Source: Nocardioides mangrovi
GTDB taxonomy: Bacteria > Actinomycetota > Actinomycetes > Propionibacteriales > Nocardioidaceae
Length of the DNA: 64,000 nt
Direction: 5' to 3'
Assembly: GCF_020073815.1 (NCBI RefSeq)
Contig: NZ_JAIQZJ010000012.1
Span: 62,001-126,000 of the forward strand
Below the pieces are notes generated by a model, which ran no database searches, was not told the origin of the DNA, and saw nothing but the letters and a program-made list of their open reading frames with translations. Numbering within the stretch: the stretch's first letter is position 1; the number at the start of each line of letters is the position of its first letter. Shown here one piece after another: positions 55,707-63,710 of this stretch. Position numbers and translations under genes: made by a program.

Positions 55707-57461
55707 TCAGCCGCGACCGTGCCAGGACTCCCAGAGTGCGGCGTAGGAGCCGCCGGTGGCGACCAGCTCGTCGTGGGAGCCGAGCTCGGAGATCCGGCCG
55801 TCCTCGACCACGGCGACCCGGTCGGCGTCGTGGGCGGAGAAGAGGCGGTGGGCGATCGCGATGACGGTGCGCCCCTCCAGTACGGCGGCCAGGGACCGCT
55901 CCAGGTGGCGGGCCGCGCGCGGGTCGATGAGGGAGGTGGCCTCGTCGAGCACGAGGGTGTGCGGGTCGGCGAGGACCAGGCGGGCCAGGGCGATCTGCTG
56001 CGCCTGGGCGGCGGTGACGGCGCGGCCGCCGGAGCCGACCTCGGTGTCGAGCCCCTCGGGCAGCGCGTCGACCCAGTCGAGGGCGTCGACGGCGTCGAGC
56101 GCCGACCGCACGTCGTCGTCGGAGGCACCCGGGCGCGCGAGGACGAGGTTCTCGCGCATGGTGCCGACGAAGACGTGGTGCTCCTGGGTCACCAGCGCGA
56201 CGTGGCCGCGCAGGTCGTCGAGGGGCAGCTCGACCAGGCCGACGCCGCCGACGGTCACCGCGCCGGTGCGCGGCGGGTGGATGCCGGCGAGCAGCCGGCC
56301 GAGGGTCGACTTGCCGGCACCGGACGGCCCGACCATCGCGATCCGCTCGCCCACGCCGACGTCGAGCGAGACGCCGTGTAGGACGTCGCGCCCCTCGACG
56401 TACGAGAACCGCACGTCGTCGGCCTCCAGCTGCTCGCCCGCGGGCTCGCGGCCGCTGACCTCGCGGTCGTCGGGCACCTGGGCGACGCCGAGCAGCCGGG
56501 CCAGCGAGGCCGCGCCCAGCTGCAGCTCGTCGAGGATCGAGACGATCCGGTCGACCGGGTCGATGAGCATCTGGACGTAGAGGGTCGCGGCGGTGACGGC
56601 CCCGAGCGACACCTCGCCCTGGGTGTAGAGGTAGCCGCCGAAGAGCAGCGTCGCGACCGTCGGCACCAGGTAGGCGATCTCCATGTTCGGGAAGAAGACC
56701 GTGCGCAGGTAGAGCGTGTAGCGCTCCGCCCAGTACGACGCCTCGATGTCCTCGTCGGCGGCCGCGATCCGCCGACGGCCGAGCCCGAGCGCCTCGACCG
56801 TGCGCGCTCCCTCGACGGTCTCGGTGAGCGTTGCGTTGATGCGGGAGTACGTCGCGGACTCGCGCAGGTAGCCGTCCTTGGCGCGCCGGAGGTACCACCG
56901 CAGCCCGATCACCAGCGGCGGGACACCGAGCAGGCAGGGGAGCGCGACCCACCAGCCGACGCTGATCGCCGCCACGAAGGTCACCACCGCGGTGACCACC
57001 GCGATCGTCCACTCGGGCAGCGCCATCCGGATCGACCAGCCGAGCTGGTCGACGTCGCGGCTGGTGCGGGTCAGTAGGTCGCCCGACCCGGCCTCCTCGA
57101 CCACTCCGACAGGCAGCGCGAGCGTGCTGTCGACGAAGTCCTCGCGCAGCTCGGCCAGCACCTGCTCGCCGAGCACCTGGCTGAGGTAGCGGGCATAGCG
57201 GGTGAGCACGGTCTGCACGACCAGGAAGGCGGCCAGGACGCCGACGATCCGGTCGACGTGGCCGGTGGTGGTGCCGTTCTGGACCGCCTCGACGAGGTCG
57301 CCGAGGAGCCGCGGGGCGGCCAGCGCGGCCAGCGCCGCGCCGACGTGCAGGGAAAGGGCGCCGTACAGCATCCGCGGGTGGCGGCGCGCGAGCTGCGCGA
57401 CGTAGCGGCGTACGGCGCGGTCGTCGGCGACGGGCAGGTGTCCCGAGACCTGGCTGCTCAT
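55707..57461 (-). CDS. ABC exporter half-transporter with intact Walker motifs and degenerate signature
   Basis: 584 aa: six-helix membrane domain (~30-310; LLTRTSRDVDQLGW, YLRESATYSRINATLTETVEG) and an ATPase domain (~350-584). Walker A GPSGAGKST (Lys384), Walker B HTLVLDEATSLIDP and H-loop AIAHRLFSAHD are normal, but the LSGGQ signature is replaced: GSGGRAVTAAQAQQIALARL. ATG at 57461 overlaps the stop of the second half-transporter. Together they form a heterodimer with one working ATP site. Substrate unknown; related pairs in actinobacteria are multidrug- or siderophore-type exporters. Confidence 0.9.
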   Translation of the reverse strand: MSSQVSGHLPVADDRAVRRYVAQLARRHPRMLYGALSLHVGAALAALAAPRLLGDLVEAVQNGTTTGHVDRIVGVLAAFLVVQTVLTRYARYLSQVLGEQVLAELREDFVDSTLALPVGVVEEAGSGDLLTRTSRDVDQLGWSIRMALPEWTIAVVTAVVTFVAAISVGWWVALPCLLGVPPLVIGLRWYLRRAKDGYLRESATYSRINATLTETVEGARTVEALGLGRRRIAAADEDIEASYWAERYTLYLRTVFFPNMEIAYLVPTVATLLFGGYLYTQGEVSLGAVTAATLYVQMLIDPVDRIVSILDELQLGAASLARLLGVAQVPDDREVSGREPAGEQLEADDVRFSYVEGRDVLHGVSLDVGVGERIAMVGPSGAGKSTLGRLLAGIHPPRTGAVTVGGVGLVELPLDDLRGHVALVTQEHHVFVGTMRENLVLARPGASDDDVRSALDAVDALDWVDALPEGLDTEVGSGGRAVTAAQAQQIALARLVLADPHTLVLDEATSLIDPRAARHLERSLAAVLEGRTVIAIAHRLFSAHDADRVAVVEDGRISELGSHDELVATGGSYAALWESWHGRG

Positions 57462-59179
57462 GCGCCCACCGCCTCGAGGTCGGTCTCGCGGGTCACCACG
57501 CGGCGGTAGGCGGCGGACGAGGCGAGCAGCTCGGCGTGCGTGCCGGTCGCGACGACGCGGCCGCCCTCGAGGAAGGCGACGACGTCGGCGGTGTCGAGCA
57601 TCAGCGGGCTCGTCGAGGTGACGACGGTGGTCCGGCCGGCCCGGTGGTGCCGCAGCCGCGCCGCGATCCGCGACTCGGTGTGGGCGTCGACGGCCGAGGT
57701 CGGCTCGACCAGCACGAGCACCTCGGGGTCGAGGGCCAGCGCACGCGCGAGCACGAGGCGCTGCCGCTGGCCGCCGGAGAAGCTGCGGCCGCGCTCGGCG
57801 ACGATCGTGTCGAGGCCCTCGGTGAGCGCGTCGAGGATGTCGGCCGCGGAGGCCGTGTCGAGGGCCCGGTCGACGTCGCCGTGGCCGCTGAGGTCGAGCC
57901 CGTCGCCGAGCCGCCCGGAGAAGAAGAGCGCACCGGTGTCGGAGACGACGATCCGCTCGCGCACCTCGACCGGGTCCAGGGCGGTCAGCGGGACGCCGCC
58001 GAGCGTGACCTCGTCGTCGACCGGTGAGGCGGTCATCCCGAGCCGGTCGGCGAGCAGCGCGGAGTCGTCGGGCTGGTCGCTGACGATCGCGGTGAGCACG
58101 CCGGCCCGGACGGTCAGGCCGCTGCGCGCGTCGACCAGGTCGACGCCGGTGGCGGGGGACCCGGCGACCTCGGCCGGTACGCCGACCTCGGGGTCGAGCT
58201 CGAGGACCCGGCAGATGCGGGCCGCCGCGACGCGGCCGCGGATCACCTTGTTGGCGTACTCGGTGGCCGTCCGCAGCGGGATCATCAGGAACGCGGAGTA
58301 GCCGTAGAAGGCGACCAGCTCGCCGGCCGTGATGCTGCCGGAGACCGCCGAGCGGGCGCCGATCCAGACGACCACGACGACGAAGAAGCCGGGCAGGAAG
58401 ACCTGGAGCGCGTCGAGCACCGACTGGAGCCGGGCGACCTGCACGCCGGCGTACCGGGCGCTCTGCGACTCGCGGCGGTAGCGGTCGGCGAAGACCTGTT
58501 CGCCGCCGATCCCACGGAGCACCCGCAGCCCGCCGACGATGTCGCTGGCGGTGTTGGAGAGCCGGCCCATGAGGTGGCGCTGGTGGGCGCTGCTGCGCTG
58601 CAGGGGGCCGAGGATGGGGGTCAGCAACAGCATCATCAGCGGCACGCCGAGCAGGACGACGAGCCCGAGCGTCACCGAGGTCTGCAGCAGGATCACCGCG
58701 ACCACGACGAAGGAGACGACCGCGCCCGAGAAGCGCGCCGAGACGTCCATGACCTGCCCGATGTGGGAGAGGTCGTTGGTGCCGATCGCGACCACCTCGC
58801 CGGTCGACACCTTGCGCGGGAGGGTGCCGCCGAGGCGGACGGACTGGCGGGTCACCAGCTGCACGATGCGGTACGCCGCGGTCAGCCAGTTGGTGACCGC
58901 GAAGCGGTGCCGCATGATCCCGGCGCCCGCCTGGACGAGGCCGATCGCGAGGAGGACCCCCGCCCACTCGAGGAGCCGGTCGGTGTCCTTGGCGGCGACG
59001 CCCTGGTCGATCGCCCGGCCGATGACGGCGGGCATCACGGCCTGCGCGCACATCCAGACGATGCCGAAGGCCATGCCACCGGCCAGGGTGCGCCACTGCT
59101 GGCCGGCCATCCACCACAGGAACCGTCCGGGGCTGCGGTGGTCGGCGGTCCCGGGGTGGTCGAGGGGCAGGCGGCGCAC
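57458..59179 (-). CDS. ABC exporter half-transporter lacking Walker A, with intact signature
   Basis: 573 aa. Membrane domain (~25-310; LTPILGPLQRSSAHQRHLMG, SDIVGGLRVLRGIGGEQVFADRYR in part). In the ATPase domain Walker A is lost (TAIVSDQPDDSALLADRLG), Walker B has Val for Asp (VLVLVEPTSAVD) and the H-loop His is Ser (VVTSTSPLMLD), but the signature FSGGQRQRLVLARAL is intact. It thus supplies the signature for the partner's Walker site. GTG at 59179 lies behind a leaderless-type TAGCGT. Confidence 0.9.
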   Translation of the reverse strand: MRRLPLDHPGTADHRSPGRFLWWMAGQQWRTLAGGMAFGIVWMCAQAVMPAVIGRAIDQGVAAKDTDRLLEWAGVLLAIGLVQAGAGIMRHRFAVTNWLTAAYRIVQLVTRQSVRLGGTLPRKVSTGEVVAIGTNDLSHIGQVMDVSARFSGAVVSFVVVAVILLQTSVTLGLVVLLGVPLMMLLLTPILGPLQRSSAHQRHLMGRLSNTASDIVGGLRVLRGIGGEQVFADRYRRESQSARYAGVQVARLQSVLDALQVFLPGFFVVVVVWIGARSAVSGSITAGELVAFYGYSAFLMIPLRTATEYANKVIRGRVAAARICRVLELDPEVGVPAEVAGSPATGVDLVDARSGLTVRAGVLTAIVSDQPDDSALLADRLGMTASPVDDEVTLGGVPLTALDPVEVRERIVVSDTGALFFSGRLGDGLDLSGHGDVDRALDTASAADILDALTEGLDTIVAERGRSFSGGQRQRLVLARALALDPEVLVLVEPTSAVDAHTESRIAARLRHHRAGRTTVVTSTSPLMLDTADVVAFLEGGRVVATGTHAELLASSAAYRRVVTRETDLEAVGA

Positions 59180-59185
59180 CCGGCA

Positions 59186-59216
59186 ACGCTAGGGAACGGG
59201 ACCCTTCGCTAGCGAA
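59186..59216 (-). promoter_or_regulatory. Leaderless-type -10 and palindrome for the ABC exporter operon
   Basis: On the - strand TAGCGT (59186-59191) ends 6 nt before the GTG at 59179. A perfect 12-bp palindrome TTCGCTAGCGAA (59205-59216) covers the region near -35 and may be an operator. No regulator gene is adjacent. Confidence 0.5.
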
Positions 59217-59227
59217 TCGTTTTCGCG

Positions 59228-59241
59228 GTGACCGTGGTCAC
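59228..59241. terminator. Short palindrome after the secreted lipoprotein gene
   Basis: GTGACC-GT-GGTCAC at 59228-59241, 13 bp downstream of the stop of the minus-strand lipoprotein gene; followed on that strand by A-rich GCGAAAACG. A small terminator or a second operator of the ABC promoter. Confidence 0.35.
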
Positions 59242-59253
59242 GGGATCGCCCGC

Positions 59254-60198
59254 TCAGCCGCCGCCGGAGACGGTGCCGAGGTTGCCGCAGGAGTCCTTGG
59301 CGAAGTCGATGGCGTGGGCCGCGCCGGGGATGCTCATCCGCAGCGTGATCTGACCGGGCTTCCCGTCGATGTGCAGACCGATCTTGAACGCCGTCGCGCC
59401 GCCCGACTCCAGGAAGGCGTGGTCGTCGCAGCGGTTGGGCTTGACCGGGAGGTCGATCCGGGTCGGACCGTCGGTGCCGTGGATGGTCGCGTCCGGTCGC
59501 CACACGTCGCTGCCGACGGGGGTGAGGATCGGCGTACCGGAGATCGAGTCGAGGGTGAGCGTGCCACTCCCGCCGGACGGACGGACCACGAGGGTCAGGG
59601 TGCCGGGGTCGCCGGCCTTGCCGGAGAAGCCCACGTGGTCCGACCACGACAGGGCGGCGACCCCGGCGACCGCCAGCTCCGTGCAGCGGGCGCGGGTGTA
59701 GCGGCCCGCGACGTCGGTCTCGTCGGCGACTCGCACCGTGCGCGTGTGCAGGTCGCCGTCCTCGGTACGGTAGCGGACCTCGACGGTGCCGCGACCGTCC
59801 GGGTGGTCGCAGGCCGGGCGCGCGGGCAGCTGGATCTGGAAGCCGCGCTCGGACTGCGAGGGCACCGGCCGCAGCCGGGTGCCGGGCAGGGGGGTGCGGT
59901 AGCGGGGGTCGCGGTAGGTCAGCTTCGTCGGCCGGATCTGGCCGGCGGTGTCGTTGTCGATCCAGACCTCCATCCGCCCCGCCGCGGCGTCGCGCGAGGA
60001 CTGGCGCATGTCCGCGATGAGCTTGCCGGTCGGCGGCGGGGGCGGCGGGAGCGCGATCGGGGTGAGGGTCCGGATCGAGCTGGTCGGCGACGGCTCCGGT
60101 GCGGTCCTGGTGCCCTCGTCGCTGCTGCTGGAGCAGGCCGCGAGCGATCCCGCGAGGAGCACCACCGCGACGACTGCTCGCCTCCGCGGGCGGGTCAT
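59254..60198 (-). CDS. Secreted lipoprotein, unknown function
   Basis: 314 aa. Lipoprotein signal VVLLAGSLAAC (Cys22), then a Ser/Pro linker including a run of Pro (LPPPPPPTG), then two beta-rich parts: RMEVWIDNDTAGQIRPTKLTY and a second with SDHVGFSGKAGDPGTLTLVV and IDLPVKPNRCDDHAFLESGG. Single Cys residues in ACDHPDG, ARCTEL and RCDDHAF may form disulfides. Not recognised. ATG at 60198 overlaps the stop of the YbaK-type gene (ATGA), so it is the second gene of a two-gene unit. Confidence 0.78.
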   Translation of the reverse strand: MTRPRRRAVVAVVLLAGSLAACSSSSDEGTRTAPEPSPTSSIRTLTPIALPPPPPPTGKLIADMRQSSRDAAAGRMEVWIDNDTAGQIRPTKLTYRDPRYRTPLPGTRLRPVPSQSERGFQIQLPARPACDHPDGRGTVEVRYRTEDGDLHTRTVRVADETDVAGRYTRARCTELAVAGVAALSWSDHVGFSGKAGDPGTLTLVVRPSGGSGTLTLDSISGTPILTPVGSDVWRPDATIHGTDGPTRIDLPVKPNRCDDHAFLESGGATAFKIGLHIDGKPGQITLRMSIPGAAHAIDFAKDSCGNLGTVSGGG

Positions 60199-60734
60199 TG
60201 CGCCAGTCCCTCGATGACCTCGGCGCCGGGGAGCTCGCCGGCCAGGGCGCCGGGGAGCAGCAGCTTGGAGCGGCGTACGCCGGAGCCGATCACGGTCAGG
60301 TCGACCTCGAGGACCCGCGAGTCGACCAGCAGGCGCCACCCCGCGGGCAGGCCGACCGGGGTGATGCCGCCGTACTCCATGCCGGACTCCTCGACCGCCC
60401 GCTCCATGGGCAGGAAGGAGGCCTTGCGCACGTCGAGCTCGCGGCGCACCACCTTGTTGACGTCGGCGCGGGTGTCGGCCCGGACCAGGCAGGCCGCGAC
60501 CCGCTCGTCGCCGCCGCGGGCGCCCCCGACGACCACGCAGTTGGCGCCGGTCTCGGCGGGGAGCCCGTAGGCCTCGTTGAGCGCGGTGGTGTCGGCGATC
60601 GCCGGGTCGATCTCGAAGACCCGCAGCCGGTCCGCGTGCGGCCAGGCCTCGAGCGCGGCCAGCACCGGCGGGGCGAGCAGGTCGGGTCGCTCGAGCGCGG
60701 GCTGGGACGCGATCGCGTCCAGTGCGGAGGTCAT
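60195..60734 (-). CDS. YbaK/EbsC-type aminoacyl-tRNA deacylase domain protein
   Basis: 179 aa. A YbaK/prolyl-tRNA-editing fold: NEAYGLPAETGANCVVVGG, AACLVRADTRADVNKVVRREL with the conserved Lys, and MEYGGITPVGLPAGW. Family members remove wrongly attached amino acids from tRNA (proS editing and related). N-terminal ~40 residues (LDAIASQPALERPDLLAP) are an extension seen in actinobacterial members. ATG at 60734; no strong ribosome site. Confidence 0.88.
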   Translation of the reverse strand: MTSALDAIASQPALERPDLLAPPVLAALEAWPHADRLRVFEIDPAIADTTALNEAYGLPAETGANCVVVGGARGGDERVAACLVRADTRADVNKVVRRELDVRKASFLPMERAVEESGMEYGGITPVGLPAGWRLLVDSRVLEVDLTVIGSGVRRSKLLLPGALAGELPGAEVIEGLAQ

Positions 60735-60811
60735 GGGCTCATCTTGGCCCCTTCACCGCCCGTTCACGTCGACCCTGCCGATCGGACACCCCGCCCGACT
60801 CTCCTGGACCC

Positions 60812-61819
60812 ATGACCGAGCGGCCGATCGTCATCGCCCACCGGGGCGCCTCCGGCTACCGCCCCGAGCACACGCTCGCGTCGTACCGCCTCGCGATCGC
60901 GCTCGGCGCCGACTTCGTCGAGCCCGACCTGGTCCCCACGCGCGACGGCGTCCTGGTCGCCCGCCACGAGGCCGAGATCGGCCGCACCACCAACGTGGCG
61001 CGACGCGGCGACTTCGCCGACCGGATGACGACCAAGGAGATCGACGGCCGCGAGGTGACCGGCTGGTTCGTCGAGGACTTCACGCTCGCCGAGCTGCGCA
61101 CCCTGCGGGCGATCGAGCGGCTCCCCGAGCTGCGGCCCCGCAACACCCGGTACGACGGTCGCTACACGGTGCCGACGTTCGAGGAGATCCTCGAGCTGGT
61201 CGACGCCGAGTCGGCGCGGCTCGGCCGGCGGATCGGGGTCTACCCCGAGCTCAAGCACCCGTCGTACTTCGCCGGCCTCGGCCTCGCCCTGGAGCAGCCC
61301 GCCCTCGACGCGCTCACCCGGCACGGGTACGCCGGGCGGGACGCAGCCGCCTTCCTCCAGTGCTTCGAGCCCGACACGCTCCGGTGGCTCCGGTCACGCA
61401 CCGAGCTGCCGCTGGTGCAGCTGGTCGCGGCCACCGGGCCCCGTGGTGAGCGGAGCGACCTGGTGACCACGACCGGCCTGCGCCGCGTGGCGGAGTGGGC
61501 CGATGCCGTCGGGGTCGAGAAGGACCTCGTCCTCCCGCGGCACCCGGGCAGCGGCACCATCGGCGACGCCACGACGCTCGTGCCCGAGGCGCACGCCGCC
61601 GGCCTCCAGGTGCACGTGTGGACCATGCGCGACGAGAACGCCTTCCTGCCGACCGGCTACCGCCGCGGCGAGAACCCGGCCGACATCGGCGACTCCATCG
61701 AGGAGACCCAGGCCTTCCTCGACGCCGGGGTGGACGGCTTCTTCACCGACCAGCCCGACACGACGCTCGAGGCCCGCCGGCTTCACAGCTCCGGCATGAG
61801 GATCCAGGCGGCGACGTAG
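60812..61819 (+). CDS. Glycerophosphodiester phosphodiesterase (GDPD)
   Basis: 335 aa. Opens with IAHRGASGYRPEHTLASY (His10-Arg11, Glu19), the GDPD site, and GADFVEPDLVPTRDGVLVARHE, given in parts as DFVEPDLVPTRDG. Also YPELKHPSYF, LQCFEPDTLRWL and HVWTMRDENAFLP. It hydrolyses glycerophosphodiesters to glycerol-3-phosphate and alcohols. No signal peptide seen, so cytoplasmic unless the start is upstream. ATG 60812 is chosen because the catalytic motif starts soon after. The 3' end overlaps the convergent PspC gene by 37 bp. Confidence 0.92.
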   Translation: MTERPIVIAHRGASGYRPEHTLASYRLAIALGADFVEPDLVPTRDGVLVARHEAEIGRTTNVARRGDFADRMTTKEIDGREVTGWFVEDFTLAELRTLRAIERLPELRPRNTRYDGRYTVPTFEEILELVDAESARLGRRIGVYPELKHPSYFAGLGLALEQPALDALTRHGYAGRDAAAFLQCFEPDTLRWLRSRTELPLVQLVAATGPRGERSDLVTTTGLRRVAEWADAVGVEKDLVLPRHPGSGTIGDATTLVPEAHAAGLQVHVWTMRDENAFLPTGYRRGENPADIGDSIEETQAFLDAGVDGFFTDQPDTTLEARRLHSSGMRIQAAT

Positions 61820-61980
61820 GCGAGCACGACGGCGCCGAGGCTGAAGACGGCGCCCACGACGGCCGCGACCCGGACCAGGGTCGGGTCGATGCCGAGGTAG
61901 TCGGCGATCCCCGAGCACACGCCCGCGATCATCCGGTCGTCGAAGGGGCGGGTCAGGCGCTTGCGGGTCAGGTCGCTCAT
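61783..61980 (-). CDS. Small PspC-domain membrane protein
   Basis: 65 aa, made of one PspC domain: RPFDDRMIAGVCSGIADYLGIDPTLVRVAAV followed by a membrane segment (VVGAVFSLGAVVLAYVAAWIL), shown here in parts (MIAGVCSGIADYLGID). PspC proteins sense or respond to membrane stress. ATG at 61980 overlaps the upstream stop (ATGA). Last gene of a three-gene unit. Confidence 0.9.
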   Translation of the reverse strand: MSDLTRKRLTRPFDDRMIAGVCSGIADYLGIDPTLVRVAAVVGAVFSLGAVVLAYVAAWILMPEL

Positions 61981-62303
61981 CGGAGCTCCTCGGTGTCGTC
62001 GATGGTGGTGGTGTCGTTGGTGGTGGCGTCGGTGTCGGCGGTCGTGTCGGGCTCGGCCGGGGGCACCCAGCCGACCTGGCGGTTCGACCAGCGCCGGCTG
62101 CCGGAGATCGCGATCGCGGTCAGCCCGGCGACGCCGGCGAGCACCCACGGCACCGGCAGCAGCCAGCGGATGTCCGAGCCGGTGACGGCGTCCGTCTGGA
62201 TCAGCGCCCAGCCGCCGACGATGCCGAGGAACGCGATGCCCATGACCAGGTGACCGACGTTGACGGGGTGGCGTCCGGTGGTGGTGTTGGTGGTGGTGCT
62301 CAT
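61977..62303 (-). CDS. Two-helix membrane protein, PspC cluster
   Basis: 108 aa. Thr-rich N-terminus (MSTTTNTTTGRHP), two membrane segments (LVMGIAFLGIVGGWALIQT, LLPVPWVLAGVAGLTAIAI), then SRRWSNRQ and an acidic Thr-rich C-terminus. Not recognised beyond its place in the PspC unit; it may be a membrane partner. ATG at 62303 shares a base with the upstream stop (TGATG). Confidence 0.78.
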   Translation of the reverse strand: MSTTTNTTTGRHPVNVGHLVMGIAFLGIVGGWALIQTDAVTGSDIRWLLPVPWVLAGVAGLTAIAISGSRRWSNRQVGWVPPAEPDTTADTDATTNDTTTIDDTEELR

Positions 62304-63553
62304 CAGTTGGTCACCTCGATCGAGCCGACGTGGAGGTTGAGGTAGATCGTGACGTGGGGATCGCCCGAGTTGCCGACGGTCATCCGGTCGTCGACGCCCC
62401 AGTCGCTGTCGTCGCTGCCGAAGAGCTTGATCTCGCCGGGACCGTCGACGGTGGCGTCGAGCGTGGCGCGGAGGCCGTGGGGCAGGGTGAGGTCGATCGA
62501 GCCGACATCGCCGTCGATCGTGATGGTCCGGCCGTCGAGCGCGTCGAGGTCGGCGACCCGGGTCAGGTCGACGCGCTGCTCGCCGACGTCGAGCTGGTAG
62601 ACCGACTGCACCTCCGCCGCCGTCCGCGGCGTGGCCGTGTAGGAGTCGGTGTCGATCTCCTGGGCGGCGGTGGCGCCGGCGAGCCCGACGCTGGCGAGCA
62701 GGCCGATCGCGATGATGCCGCCGGCGCGGCCGTAGAACGCGCCGACCAGGAGCATCACGCCGCAGATCGCCACGGCCAGGGCCGGGTAGGCCGGGTCGGC
62801 GACCGAGCCGCCCGCGAGGTCGACGATCCCGAGGATCCCTTCGGCCAGCGCGATCAGCGCGACCGTGAACCAGAAGAGGACCGGGCCGCGCTTGCGGGGG
62901 TTCTCCGGCTTCGGCGCGACGTACCGCGGGGGCGGGACGTAGGTCGGCGGCGGGACGTAGGCCGGCGGTCCGGTGTAGGCCGTGGCCCGCGGCGAAGGCG
63001 CGTACGGCGCGGCCGGGTACGTCGGCGGCGCGGGCTGCGGTCCGTAGGGAGCCGCCGCCGGCGGCGGGGGAGTGCTGCCCTGCGACGACCTCGACGAGGA
63101 ACCGTTGCGGGTGAGGAGCCAGAGCGCGATCAGCGCGACGACCGCCAGCGGCCACGGGAACCAGAAGGCGCCCCAGCTGTCGCCGAGGAGCGCCAGCGTG
63201 GCCACCGCTCCGGCGATGAGGAGGGCGAACGTCCGGGAGCGGTCGTCGAGGTTGAGGGCCGCGCGGCCCGAGTTCTCCTCGGGCACGAGCAGCCAGCAGG
63301 CGGCGTACAGGATGATGCCGGCGCCACCGAAGAAGACCAGCACCACGAACGCGATCCGCAGCACGAGCGGGTCGACGTCGAGGTGCCGGGCCAGCCCTCC
63401 CGCGACGCCGGCGACCTTGCGGTCGCCGATCGAGCGGCGGAGCCGGCCGAGGTCGCGCACCTGGTCCCGGCCGACGCGCGGGCCGCCGGTGTGCGGCGCC
63501 TCCGCGTTCGGGTCCTGGGGCGGCGGTGGTGCTTCGGGTGGTGTCGTGGTCAT
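62303..63553 (-). CDS. PspC-domain protein with LiaF-like C-terminal domain
   Basis: 416 aa. N-terminal Pro-rich stretch, a PspC domain (~40-95; DRKVAGVAGGLARHLDVDPLVL), membrane segments, a Pro/Tyr-rich linker (~155-215; PPPTYVPPPRYVAPKP), several further membrane segments (GPVLFWFTVALIALAEGIL, ALAVAICGVMLLVGAF) and a C-terminal beta-solenoid of the LiaF/DUF2154 kind (ITIDGDVGSIDLTLPHG, ATVDGPGEIKLFGSDD). Family knowledge: envelope-stress modulators acting with a PspC/LiaS-type two-component system. It is divergent from the partial PspC gene at 63711. Confidence 0.9.
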   Translation of the reverse strand: MTTTPPEAPPPPQDPNAEAPHTGGPRVGRDQVRDLGRLRRSIGDRKVAGVAGGLARHLDVDPLVLRIAFVVLVFFGGAGIILYAACWLLVPEENSGRAALNLDDRSRTFALLIAGAVATLALLGDSWGAFWFPWPLAVVALIALWLLTRNGSSSRSSQGSTPPPPAAAPYGPQPAPPTYPAAPYAPSPRATAYTGPPAYVPPPTYVPPPRYVAPKPENPRKRGPVLFWFTVALIALAEGILGIVDLAGGSVADPAYPALAVAICGVMLLVGAFYGRAGGIIAIGLLASVGLAGATAAQEIDTDSYTATPRTAAEVQSVYQLDVGEQRVDLTRVADLDALDGRTITIDGDVGSIDLTLPHGLRATLDATVDGPGEIKLFGSDDSDWGVDDRMTVGNSGDPHVTIYLNLHVGSIEVTN

Positions 63554-63564
63554 GGCTCAAGCCT

Positions 63565-63598
63565 GCGTCCCCGAGGCGCTCCCGACCATCGGGGACGC
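63565..63598. promoter_or_regulatory. Inverted repeat in the divergent PspC promoter region
   Basis: GCGTCCCCGA (63565-63574) and TCGGGGACGC (63589-63598) form a perfect 10-bp inverted repeat with a 14-nt centre, within the 157-bp gap between divergent PspC genes. GGGTGTCCCC near 63680-63689 resembles the half site. It could be the binding site of the response regulator of this locus. No other gene is seen in the gap. Confidence 0.45.
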
Positions 63599-63710
63599 CC
63601 CTGATCCTGGGCCCTGGGACGGGTCCGGGCCGGGGCCGAGGTGGTCAGGGTCGGGCCGGGGTTCGCCCTCATGGTCCGGGGGTGTCCCCTGTGTGACGAT
63701 TGACCCCGAG

